The position numbers and the translations under genes were made by a program. From contig CAAFLG010000040.1 in assembly GCA_900763705.1 (NCBI GenBank), positions 1-10,547 of the forward strand: a stretch of DNA of 10,547 bases, given 5' to 3'. Under the pieces are notes generated by a model. The model saw only the letters and a program-made list of their open reading frames with translations, had not been told where the DNA came from and searched no databases. Positions 1 through 6,735 of the stretch are shown here, piece by piece; the first letter of the stretch is position 1; each line of letters opens with the position of its first letter. The stretch comes from an uncultured Oscillospiraceae bacterium. GTDB lineage: Bacteria > Bacillota > Clostridia > Oscillospirales > Oscillospiraceae.

Positions 1-891
1 CTGATCGAACTGGTCGAAAAGAACGATAAGGTCGTCGTGCTCGACGCCGACCTCGCCAACGCCACGCAGACCTGCAAGGTCGCCAAGGCGCACCCCGAAA
101 AATTCTACAACTGCGGCATTGCCGAGGCCAACATGGTCGACGTTGCCGCCGGTATGTCCACGATGGGCCTCATCCCCTACTGCTCCTCGTTTGCGATGTT
201 CGCGGCGGGCCGCGCCTATGAGCAGATCCGCAACTCCATCGCCTATCCCCACTTCAATGTCAAAATCTGCGCGACCCATGCGGGCGTCAGCGTCGGCGAA
301 GACGGCGGCAGCCACCAGTGCATCGAGGATCTCGCGCTCATGCGCGCCATCCCCGGCATGACGGTCATCTGCCCCGCGGACGCCAACGAAGCAAAGGCCG
401 CCACCATGGCGATTGCCGAGATGAACGGCCCGGTCTATATGCGCCTTGCACGCCTCGCCACCCCCGTTTTCGAGGGCGACATGGTCAAGCCTTTTGAGAT
501 TGGCAAAGCAAACGTCCTGCGCGAGGGCAAGGATGTTGCGATCTTCGCGACCGGCCTCATGGTCAATGAGTCCCTGATGGCTGCAGAAATGCTCGCCAAG
601 GAAGGCATCGACGCTGCCGTCATCAACATCCACACCATCAAGCCCATCGACGCGGAGTGCGTGACGAAGTACGCCGTACAATGCGGCAAGGTCATCACCG
701 TCGAGGAGCACAGCGTCATCGGCGGTCTGGGCGACGCCGTGGCCGACGTCCTGATGGGTAAGGTCAACTGCAAGTTCCATAAGATCGGCGTGAACGACCG
801 CTTCGGCCAGTCCGGCAAGGCGGCGGACGTGCTGCGCGAATACGGCCTGACGGCCGACCAGATCGCCGAGACCATCAAGGCGAACATCTGA
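1..891 (+). CDS. Transketolase, C-terminal subunit (5' partial)
   Basis: The open frame runs unbroken from base 1, so the true start lies outside the window; the GTG at 37 is internal and should not be taken as the start. The product is the pyrimidine-binding plus C-terminal half of a split transketolase, which works with a separate N-terminal thiamine-diphosphate subunit, expected just upstream. Visible family signatures are FYNCGIAEANMV, whose Glu (codon 124-126) is the conserved residue that activates the ThDP aminopyrimidine ring, and THAGVSVGEDGGSHQ, matching the GEDGPTHQ-type substrate loop. The C-terminal domain follows (VITVEEHSVIGGLGDAV). The enzyme moves two-carbon ketol units between sugar phosphates in the cytoplasmic pentose phosphate pathway. 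It is followed by aldolase and phosphofructokinase genes on the same strand. DXS and pyruvate dehydrogenase E1-beta are related folds, but the length and context favour transketolase. Confidence 0.93.
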   Translation: MIELVEKNDKVVVLDADLANATQTCKVAKAHPEKFYNCGIAEANMVDVAAGMSTMGLIPYCSSFAMFAAGRAYEQIRNSIAYPHFNVKICATHAGVSVGEDGGSHQCIEDLALMRAIPGMTVICPADANEAKAATMAIAEMNGPVYMRLARLATPVFEGDMVKPFEIGKANVLREGKDVAIFATGLMVNESLMAAEMLAKEGIDAAVINIHTIKPIDAECVTKYAVQCGKVITVEEHSVIGGLGDAVADVLMGKVNCKFHKIGVNDRFGQSGKAADVLREYGLTADQIAETIKANI

Positions 892-898
892 TGCAAAA

Positions 899-933
899 AA
901 AGAGAGACAAAACAGCTTGCTTTGTCTCTCTTT
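899..933 (+). terminator. Hairpin between transketolase and aldolase genes
   Basis: A perfect 13-bp inverted repeat, AAAGAGAGACAAA (899-911) and TTTGTCTCTCTTT (921-933), encloses a 9-nt loop. The run of T at the 3' end is part of the stem and is followed by ATCCC, so the free U-tract is poor. It could be a weak intrinsic terminator or a processing/stabilising hairpin. Only 23 bases separate it from the aldolase ribosome binding site, and I see no convincing promoter there, so some read-through into the next genes is likely. Confidence 0.65.
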
Positions 934-969
934 ATCCCATAATCATATTTTCAAAAAGGAGAAGATATT

Positions 970-1938
970 ATGCCGCTCGTAACATCTACCGAAATGTTCA
1001 AAAAGGCCTATGACGGCGGATACGCCGTCGGCGCGTTCAACGTCAACAATATGGAGATCGTACAGGGCATCACCGAGGCCTGCCAGGAAGAGCACGCGCC
1101 CGTGATCCTTCAGGTCAGCAAAGGCGCCCGCGCCTACGCGAACCACACCTATCTCTATAAGCTCGTGGAAGCCGCAGTTGAGTGCTGCCCCGATATCCCC
1201 ATCGTGCTGCACCTTGACCACGGCCCGGACTTTGAGACCTGCAAGTCCTGCATCGACGGCGGCTTTACCTCCGTCATGATCGACGCCTCCTCCAAGCCCT
1301 TTGCCGAAAATATCGAGATCACGAAGAAGGTCGTCGAGTACGCACATGACCACGGCGTCGTGGTCGAGGCCGAGCTCGGCACCCTCGCCGGTATCGAGGA
1401 CGAGGTCAAGGTCGCCGCACACGAGGCGTCCTACACCCATCCCGAAGAGGTCGAGGAATTCGTCTCCAAGACCGGCTGCGACTCCCTTGCCATCGCCATT
1501 GGTACCTCTCACGGCGCTTATAAGTTCAAGCCCGAGCAGTGCACGATGAACGAGCATGGCATCCTCGTTCCTCCCCCGCTGCGCTTCGACGTGCTCGAGG
1601 AAGTCTCCAAGCGCCTGCCCGGCTTCCCCATCGTGCTGCACGGCTCTTCCTCCGTTCCGCAGGAGTATGTCAAGATGATCAACGAGCACGGCGGCAAGAT
1701 GCCCAACGCCATCGGCGTGCCCGAGGAACAGCTGCGTCAGGCCGCGAAGCTCGCCGTCTGCAAGATCAACATCGACTCTGACCTGCGCCTCGCCATGACC
1801 GGCACCGTGCGCGCCTATCTCGATGAGCACCCCGACAAGTTCGACCCGCGCGAGTATTTGAAGCCCGCCCGCGCCAACATCAAGGAAATGGTGCGCCACA
1901 AGCTCATCGACGTGCTTGGCTGCGCCGGCAAGGCTTAA
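970..1938 (+). CDS. fba: Class II fructose-1,6-bisphosphate aldolase
   Basis: This 322-aa cytoplasmic enzyme reversibly cleaves fructose-1,6-bisphosphate into dihydroxyacetone phosphate and glyceraldehyde-3-phosphate. It is the metal-dependent class II type: HLDHG at residues 81-85 supplies the catalytic Asp83 and metal-binding His84, and two further metal His residues sit in GTSHG (His181) and VLHGSS (His224). NIDSD (267-271) is the substrate phosphate/DHAP-binding motif. The length is usual for clostridial members. AAGGAGA at 956-962 lies about 8 bases before the ATG, which fixes the start. The phosphofructokinase gene begins 14 bp after its stop, so the two are co-transcribed. Class II aldolases can also act on sedoheptulose-1,7-bisphosphate, which matters given the transketolase upstream. 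Tagatose-bisphosphate aldolase is a close relative, but the gene context argues for Fba. Confidence 0.95.
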   Translation: MPLVTSTEMFKKAYDGGYAVGAFNVNNMEIVQGITEACQEEHAPVILQVSKGARAYANHTYLYKLVEAAVECCPDIPIVLHLDHGPDFETCKSCIDGGFTSVMIDASSKPFAENIEITKKVVEYAHDHGVVVEAELGTLAGIEDEVKVAAHEASYTHPEEVEEFVSKTGCDSLAIAIGTSHGAYKFKPEQCTMNEHGILVPPPLRFDVLEEVSKRLPGFPIVLHGSSSVPQEYVKMINEHGGKMPNAIGVPEEQLRQAAKLAVCKINIDSDLRLAMTGTVRAYLDEHPDKFDPREYLKPARANIKEMVRHKLIDVLGCAGKA

Positions 1939-1952
1939 AAAGGAGAGACGAT

Positions 1953-3191
1953 ATGAGTGAATTGAAAGGCGCGTGCATCATCGGTCAGTCCGGCGGCCCG
2001 ACCTCCGTCATCAACGCGAGCGCTTACGGCGTGATCCGCACGGCGCTCGATTCCGGCAGCATCACGAATGTCTACGGCTCAGAGCACGGCATCAAGGGCG
2101 TTCTGGCCGACAGACTCTTCGATATGAGCCAGGAAGATCCGAAGGAACTGGAGCTTTTGAAGTACACCCCCTCCTCTGCCCTCGGCTCCTGCCGCTACAA
2201 GATGAAGGACCCCGACGAGGACGACACGGACTACAAGCGTATCCTCGAGGTCTTCAAAAAGCACGACGTCCGCTATTTCTTCTACAATGGCGGCAATGAC
2301 TCGATGGACACCTGCAACAAGATCTCCAAGTATATGCAAAAGGTCGGCTACGAGTGCCGCGTCATGGGCGTGCCCAAGACGATCGACAACGACCTCTACG
2401 GCACCGACCACTGCCCCGGCTACGCGAGCGCCGCCAAGTACATCGCGACGAGCCTCATGGAGGTCTATCAGGATGCGCACGTTTACGACACGGGCACGAT
2501 CTGCATTGTCGAGATCATGGGCCGCCACGCCGGTTGGCTGACCGCCGCCGCCGCGCTTGCAACGAAGTACGGCGCAGGCCCCGACCTCATCTACCTGCCG
2601 GAGACCGACTTTGATATGGATTCCTTCCTTGCTGACGTCGAGCGCGTCTACAAGGAGACCGGCAGCTGCATGGTCGCCGTGTCCGAGGGCATCCACTATG
2701 CCGATGGCAGCTTTGTTTCCGAGGCCAAGACCAGCGCGACGGACGGCTTCGGCCACGCGCAGCTCGGCGGTCTTGCGGCGCTGCTCGCGAGCATCGTGAA
2801 GGAAAAGACCGGCGCGAAGGTACGCGGCATCGAGCTTTCGCTGCTCCAGCGCTGCGGCGCGCACCTCGCGAGCGAGACCGACATTGAAGAGGCCGTTATG
2901 GCGGGCCGCGCCGCGGTGGAGAACGCCGTCGCTGGTATCACCGATAAGATGGTCGCCTTCGAGCGCGAGACCGTGAACGGTCACTACGCCTGCAAGACGA
3001 AGCTCCTTCCGCTCACGTCCGTTGCAAACTACGAGAAGAAGATCCCGCTCGAGTGGATCAACGATGCGCACAACGGCGTCAAGCAGGAGCTCATCGACTA
3101 TGTACTGCCCCTCATTCAGGGCGAGCCGAAGCTCCCGAAGGAGGATTCCCTCCCCCGCTTTGCCAAACTCAAAAAAGTGCTGGCCAAGTAA
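1953..3191 (+). CDS. 6-phosphofructokinase, probably PPi-dependent
   Basis: A 412-aa PfkA-superfamily enzyme that phosphorylates fructose-6-phosphate. The phosphoryl donor can be read from motifs. PKTIDND (141-147) carries Lys142 where ATP enzymes have Gly (PGTIDND), and GGNDS (113-117) has Asp116 where ATP enzymes have Gly (GGDGS). Both are the diagnostic PPi-type states, which make the reaction reversible. Asn115 sits where most members have the first Asp of GGDDS, a metal-site position; I believe this occurs in other clostridial members but cannot check. GQSGGP (11-16) and MGRHAGW (189-195) are also present. The length suits the PPi family better than the roughly 320-aa ATP enzyme. AGGAGAG at 1941-1947 precedes the ATG, 14 bp after the fba stop. 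Donor choice is inference from motifs; the kinase identity is firm. Confidence 0.9.
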   Translation: MSELKGACIIGQSGGPTSVINASAYGVIRTALDSGSITNVYGSEHGIKGVLADRLFDMSQEDPKELELLKYTPSSALGSCRYKMKDPDEDDTDYKRILEVFKKHDVRYFFYNGGNDSMDTCNKISKYMQKVGYECRVMGVPKTIDNDLYGTDHCPGYASAAKYIATSLMEVYQDAHVYDTGTICIVEIMGRHAGWLTAAAALATKYGAGPDLIYLPETDFDMDSFLADVERVYKETGSCMVAVSEGIHYADGSFVSEAKTSATDGFGHAQLGGLAALLASIVKEKTGAKVRGIELSLLQRCGAHLASETDIEEAVMAGRAAVENAVAGITDKMVAFERETVNGHYACKTKLLPLTSVANYEKKIPLEWINDAHNGVKQELIDYVLPLIQGEPKLPKEDSLPRFAKLKKVLAK

Positions 3192-3202
3192 ATTTTTCAG
3201 TA

Positions 3203-3238
3203 AAAAAGGAACCGATTCTTTCAAATCGGTTCCTTTTT
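3203..3238 (+). terminator. Intrinsic terminator after phosphofructokinase
   Basis: A perfect 15-bp inverted repeat, AAAAAGGAACCGATT (3203-3217) and AATCGGTTCCTTTTT (3224-3238), has a 6-nt loop and lies 11 bp after the phosphofructokinase stop. It carries T-runs on both strands, so it can also stop leftward transcription coming from the 29-aa gene at 3321-3410. Confidence 0.9.
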
Positions 3239-3320
3239 ATATCATTCCGGTCAGTCATCTGCAAACCACTCGCCGAGAATATCTGTGGTAAGCGGCAGCG
3301 TCGTGCGCGTCCGCCCTCTC

Positions 3321-3410
3321 CTACGCGATAAGCTGCGGGATGCGGCTTGCTAAAATGATGCTGACAAGCGCCGCTGTCACCAGCAGCGGCAGCGCGATCT
3401 TTCTGCTCAT
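3321..3410 (-). CDS. Putative 29-aa single-pass membrane peptide
   Basis: A short open frame (ATG at 3410, TAG at 3321) encodes a 29-residue peptide. It starts MSRKIALPLLV, with Arg3 and Lys4 before a hydrophobic stretch (about residues 5-21, rich in Leu, Val, Ala and Ile), and ends ASRIPQLIA. This looks like a single short membrane helix with a basic N-terminus. I do not recognise the family. Coding is supported by an AGGAGG ribosome binding site 8 bases before the ATG (3419-3424, - strand), a good upstream promoter at 3444-3472, and a terminator at 3203-3238 downstream. It lies just beyond the spoIVA hairpin but is separated from it by its own promoter, so it need not be a sporulation gene. 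It could be a small membrane subunit, a type I toxin-like peptide or a leader peptide; nothing visible decides between these. Confidence 0.6.
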   Translation of the reverse strand: MSRKIALPLLVTAALVSIILASRIPQLIA

Positions 3411-3443
3411 ATTCTCTTCCTCCTGTTATCCTTCTTATAGAAC

Positions 3444-3472
3444 AGCATAACAGCGGACGGCGGAAATGACAA
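3444..3472 (-). promoter_or_regulatory. Vegetative (sigma-A type) promoter for the 29-aa gene
   Basis: On the minus strand a -35 TTGTCA (3467-3472) and a -10 TATGCT (3444-3449) are separated by exactly 17 bp, and the -10 is preceded by TG one base upstream (TGTTATGCT), an extended -10. The predicted RNA start near 3437 gives a leader of about 27 nt carrying the AGGAGG site. The form is vegetative rather than a forespore or mother-cell sigma promoter. Confidence 0.6.
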
Positions 3473-3510
3473 GTTACAAAGTGATGACATTCCGGTTACA
3501 GGAATGTAAC
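3473..3510. repeat. Three GTTACA copies and a palindrome next to the -35 box
   Basis: GTTACA occurs at 3473-3478 (touching the -35 box at 3467-3472) and 3495-3500, starts 22 bp apart, and again inverted as TGTAAC at 3505-3510. The middle copy is the loop of a 7-bp inverted repeat, ACATTCC (3487-3493) with GGAATGT (3501-3507). The placement just upstream of a promoter suggests a possible regulator site. The last copy overlaps the stem of the neighbouring hairpin, so part of the pattern may be coincidence. Confidence 0.35.
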
Positions 3511-3540
3511 AAAGAGAGAGGAAGTTCCTCTCTCTTTGTT
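3508..3540 (-). terminator. Hairpin terminator after spoIVA
   Basis: A 14-bp inverted repeat, AACAAAGAGAGAGG (3508-3521) and CCTCTCTCTTTGTT (3527-3540), with a 5-nt loop lies 3 bp past the spoIVA stop. In the direction of spoIVA transcription the stem ends in CTTTGTT followed by ACATTCC, so the U-tract is short. It most likely ends the sporulation operon. Confidence 0.75.
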
Positions 3541-3543
3541 TCT

Positions 3544-5025
3544 TTACAGGATGATGCAGATGAGGCCGCCCGTGCCTTCGTTGATGATGCGCTCGAGCGT
3601 CTGGCGGAGCTTGAGCCGCGCGTCCTCCGGCATATGCTTGAGCTTTGCCTGCAAATCCTCGTTCACGATCTCGTGGAAGCTGCGGCCGAAGATATTGGAC
3701 TGCCAGATCTTCGCCGTGTCTCCCTCAAACTCCTGCAGGAGGTAGTTGACCATGTCCTCGCTCTGCTTTTCGTTGCCGACAATGGGCGAAACGGTCGTTT
3801 CGATGTCCGCGCGGATCATGTGGATGGACGGAGCGCTTGCCTTGAGCCGCACGCCGTAGCGTCCGCCCTGCTTGACGATCTCCGGCTCCTCAAGGTCAAG
3901 CTCGTCGACCGTCGGCACGACGATGCCGTAGCCCGTTTCGCGCGCGTCGCGGATGGCCTGCGCCACCTTGTCATATTCCGCCTTGACCGAGGAAAGCTCG
4001 GTGAGCAGGCTCATGAGGTCTCCGTCGTCCGAAACGGTGAAGCCCGACTGCTCGCTGAGCGTCTGATAAAAGAGGGCGCGCGGCAGCTGCAATTCCGCCG
4101 CGGCGATGCCCGTGCCGAGCTGAATGGACGTGATCTTCGAGCCGCTGATGCCCTCGCACGCGCCCAGCGCCGCGATGCAGGACTGCACCTGCCGGATGCA
4201 GCGTAGATCCTCCGTCTTCTCGCGGATGGCCTGATAAAGACCGCTCTTGATCGGATGCGCGGCGTCCAGTGCCTCGACCCACGCGGGGATGCTCAAATCC
4301 AGCTCGCACAGTGGGAACTCATAGAGGATGGCTTTGAGGATGCGGCTCACCGCCGCGTCGTCGAGCGTCAGGCAGTTCACCGGCAGACAGGTCACGCAAT
4401 ACCGTGAAGCAATATCCCTTGCTATCGCTTGCGCGCGCTCGCTTTCCGGCTCTACCGCGTTGAGCAGCACGAGGAAGGGCTTGCCGATCGCCTGCAATTC
4501 GCGGATAACGCGGCCCTCAGCTTCTATGTAGTCCTCGCGCGGGATCTCGGTGATGCTGCCGTCCGTCGTGACCACAACGCCGATGGTCGAATGTTCGCGG
4601 ATGACGCGCGTCGTGCCAATCTCCGCCGCCTCGCTCATCGGTACCTCGTGGTCGAGCCACGGCGTTGAGACCATGCGGGGGCTTTCGTCCTCCAGTTCGC
4701 CTCTCGCGCCGGGAATCATATAGCCCACGCAGTCGATGAGCCGCACCGAGCAGCTTCCACCCTCATCCAGCGCGATGTCGACTGCCTCCTCGGGTACAAA
4801 CTTCGGCTCGGATGTCATCACCATGCGGCCGCTGCCGCTTTGCGGCAGCTCATCCTTCGCCCGCTCGCGGCGGTAGGCGTTGTCGATGTTCGGCAGGATC
4901 TGCGTTTCCATGAAACGCTTGATGAAGGTCGACTTGCCCGCGCGCACGGGGCCGACCACGCCGATGTAGATATCCCCCGACGTGCGAACGGAAATATCCT
5001 GATAGATCTCAGTATTCATGCTCAT
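3544..5025 (-). CDS. spoIVA: Stage IV sporulation protein A, spore coat assembly ATPase
   Basis: A 493-aa protein, almost exactly the length of the Bacillus subtilis protein. SpoIVA is made in the mother cell, binds the outer forespore membrane through SpoVM, and polymerises using ATP to form the basement layer on which the coat is built; mutants mislocalise coat and lose cortex. The N-terminal P-loop GPVRAGKST (residues 25-33) is the Walker A motif and LIDCVGY (96-102) supplies the Walker B/DxxG element; MTSEPKFVP (70-78) is the conserved threonine-containing loop. The C-terminus ends in GTGGLICIIL, the hallmark tail of the family needed for SpoVM-dependent localisation. Two in-frame ATGs lie 6 bp apart; GGAGG at 5034-5038 is 8 bases before the first (5025), so that is chosen. 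It follows sipL by 18 bp in one operon. Confidence 0.98.
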   Translation of the reverse strand: MSMNTEIYQDISVRTSGDIYIGVVGPVRAGKSTFIKRFMETQILPNIDNAYRRERAKDELPQSGSGRMVMTSEPKFVPEEAVDIALDEGGSCSVRLIDCVGYMIPGARGELEDESPRMVSTPWLDHEVPMSEAAEIGTTRVIREHSTIGVVVTTDGSITEIPREDYIEAEGRVIRELQAIGKPFLVLLNAVEPESERAQAIARDIASRYCVTCLPVNCLTLDDAAVSRILKAILYEFPLCELDLSIPAWVEALDAAHPIKSGLYQAIREKTEDLRCIRQVQSCIAALGACEGISGSKITSIQLGTGIAAAELQLPRALFYQTLSEQSGFTVSDDGDLMSLLTELSSVKAEYDKVAQAIRDARETGYGIVVPTVDELDLEEPEIVKQGGRYGVRLKASAPSIHMIRADIETTVSPIVGNEKQSEDMVNYLLQEFEGDTAKIWQSNIFGRSFHEIVNEDLQAKLKHMPEDARLKLRQTLERIINEGTGGLICIIL

Positions 5026-5043
5026 TGCCTCTTCCTCCGTTTC

Positions 5044-6585
5044 TCAGCGTCTGCGCGGGATGAGCAGGAGCTTTCCGACCGCCGCGGCAGCTTCCTCCGC
5101 AAGGTCGTTCGCAGCGAGAATGTCGCCGACCGTCGTGCGGTACTGCTTGGCAAGGTCCCACAGCCGCTCCCCCTGCCGGAGCGCGCGCAGCACGAGCGAG
5201 GGCGCGCTCTCGTCCTTTTCCGTTCGTTTTTCCGCCTGTAGGCTGATGAGGCACGGATAGCACGGCGCTTCCGCGTCGGCCAGCATGAAAATAACAGGAA
5301 AGCGCAGCTCTACGCCCCCATCGCTGACAGATGCCGAGATCTCCCCCGCGCTCACGCCTTGCAGCCGCACGCGCCCGCTCACGGGAAGGTCCGTCGGCAG
5401 CAGCACATCGATGCGCCGCTCCGAAAGCAGCGGCGTTCCGTTCTCGTCGAGGTATAAAACGCGCAGGTCCGCGCTCGTGCGCAGCTCTGCATCGTTCCCG
5501 CTGCCGCTGATGCCGGCCTCGCCGAAGGAAACGTCGGCGGAGAGGATGCTCTGCACCTCCGAGCCCGTCTCGATCTTTTCGCGCACGCTCTGCTCGCGGG
5601 TAAAAAGTGTCGGATCGTCGCTCAGCTCCACATTCTCCGACTTGACGGCCAGATCGTAAAGCGTACTGTAGAGGTCGGCGATGCAGCAGGCGCTGCGCAC
5701 CTCGCGCAGCACGGCGAAGGCACTGATATACAGCCGCAGCGAAATGAGACGCTCGTTGTCCGGCTCGCTCTCGCTGCCGACATGGACCTCAAGCCCCGTC
5801 AGGCGCAGTGAGGCGCGCGCCGTCGTTTCGCCGCTCGTCTCCGGAAGGCCGTCAAGGATCTGCGAGAACGGCAGCTCGCTCGTTGAGCGCTGCGCGTTTC
5901 CGTTCGTGTCGAGATACAGCAGCACAAGATAGGCAACGCCCTTGAGCGCGAGCTTTCCGCCGACAATCTTGCAGTCGGTCACGCGCAGCGTGCACTTTGT
6001 GCAGAGAAGCTCGCGGATGGGATCCTTCGTGCTCGAGAGCAGCACCTCGTCGGAAAAGGTGAAGTCCTTTTCGCGGATGGCACGAATCATCGAAAGCTCG
6101 CGCTTTTCGCACAGCGTTTCGATCCGGTAGTCCTCCTGCTCGCTCACGCCGCTGCACACGGTCATCACAGCGCTTGCATAGGGAGAAAGCGTCAGCTCCA
6201 CGCTCGCGCGCGTGAGGATCTTGCGCGGGTTGAGAAGACGCGCCTCGCACGAGCAGAGGCGGCCTTCCAGGCAGCTGTCCGCCGCGCCGTCCGCCAAGCG
6301 GCCGTCCATGGTGTGCTCAAGCGGCAGCGTGTAGGCGAAGGACTTGAGCCCCTGTTCATCCTCCGCCACATACAAAAGCGTCATGCGCAAAAGTCCCGAT
6401 ACGCTTGCTCTTCCGTCTACGATCTCGCGGCTGCGCAGCAGCAAGCAGCCGCATACATCCACGATCCGTCCGATATCCGGTAAGTAATCCGGGACGATGG
6501 TCTCCGCCGTCTCCTCGTGTGTGTCGTTCAGCGGCGGCAGGGCCCGGCAGCAGGCAAACTGCTCCTTTTTCAGCTCCAATTCCAT
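5044..6585 (-). CDS. sipL: SPOCS (DUF3794) and LysM protein, SipL-like coat anchor
   Basis: A 513-aa protein with three SPOCS/DUF3794 repeats and a C-terminal LysM domain, the architecture of Clostridioides difficile SipL. SipL is the clostridial counterpart of SpoVID, and its LysM domain binds SpoIVA to attach the coat to the forespore. The first repeat opens with ETIVPDYLPDIGRIVDV (29-45), the second contains PIRELLCTKCTLRVTDCKI (189-207), and the third starts near residue 344 with VQSILSADVSFGE. LysM spans about 465-511 (ALRQGERLWDLAKQYR, TTVGDILAAN, LLLIP). I place the start at 6585 rather than the upstream ATG at 6606: AAGGAGAGG lies just before 6585, whereas 6606 has only a weak GGTG, and MELELKKEQ is a typical DUF3794 beginning. 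The spoIVA start follows its stop by 18 bp, which supports the partner role. Confidence 0.92.
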   Translation of the reverse strand: MELELKKEQFACCRALPPLNDTHEETAETIVPDYLPDIGRIVDVCGCLLLRSREIVDGRASVSGLLRMTLLYVAEDEQGLKSFAYTLPLEHTMDGRLADGAADSCLEGRLCSCEARLLNPRKILTRASVELTLSPYASAVMTVCSGVSEQEDYRIETLCEKRELSMIRAIREKDFTFSDEVLLSSTKDPIRELLCTKCTLRVTDCKIVGGKLALKGVAYLVLLYLDTNGNAQRSTSELPFSQILDGLPETSGETTARASLRLTGLEVHVGSESEPDNERLISLRLYISAFAVLREVRSACCIADLYSTLYDLAVKSENVELSDDPTLFTREQSVREKIETGSEVQSILSADVSFGEAGISGSGNDAELRTSADLRVLYLDENGTPLLSERRIDVLLPTDLPVSGRVRLQGVSAGEISASVSDGGVELRFPVIFMLADAEAPCYPCLISLQAEKRTEKDESAPSLVLRALRQGERLWDLAKQYRTTVGDILAANDLAEEAAAAVGKLLLIPRRR

Positions 6586-6640
6586 TGCGGTCCTCTCCTT
6601 CGGCATTGTGTTGCTTCACCTTATGCCGCGCGGACGCGCT

Positions 6641-6721
6641 TTATGCCTCCTTCCGCACGCCGAACACGCACCGCAGCAGTGCGCTGAGCGCCTTCGGAGA
6701 CTTCCATACTACGATCTTCAT
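6641..6721 (-). CDS. spoVM: Stage V sporulation protein M (26 aa)
   Basis: A 26-residue peptide, the same length as Bacillus subtilis SpoVM. From memory, ungapped alignment keeps Met1, Lys2, Lys7, Pro9, Lys10, Leu12, Arg17 and Gly21, with hydrophobic residues elsewhere in the helix; it begins MKIVVWKSPK and ends FGVRKEA. SpoVM is an amphipathic helix that senses the convex curvature of the forespore outer membrane and recruits SpoIVA; Pro9 is important for that localisation and is present. GGGAGGG at 6730-6736 lies 8 bases before the ATG at 6721 and starts at the stop codon of the upstream 59-aa gene, suggesting coupled translation. The gene is 55 bp upstream of sipL, in the operon that ends with spoIVA. 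It is shorter than most gene-calling limits. Identity rests on sequence pattern plus context; I consider it secure. Confidence 0.93.
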   Translation of the reverse strand: MKIVVWKSPKALSALLRCVFGVRKEA

Positions 6722-6735
6722 CTCAGAATCCCTCC

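Noticed and set aside
943..1899. A 318-codon minus-strand open frame opposite fba
   Set aside because: Antisense to a complete class II aldolase with all active-site motifs; no signals of its own.
2079..3224. A 381-codon minus-strand open frame opposite the phosphofructokinase
   Set aside because: It is antisense to a well-identified gene and begins inside the terminator hairpin; composition is typical of a shadow frame.
3239..3320. Further small gene in the gap after the phosphofructokinase terminator
   Set aside because: The only minus-strand start (ATGACTGACC) runs straight through the terminator hairpin without a ribosome binding site; I see nothing coding here.
3466..4206. A 246-codon plus-strand open frame opposite the spoIVA 3' end
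   Set aside because: It runs through the spoIVA terminator hairpin and antisense to the highly conserved SpoIVA C-terminus.
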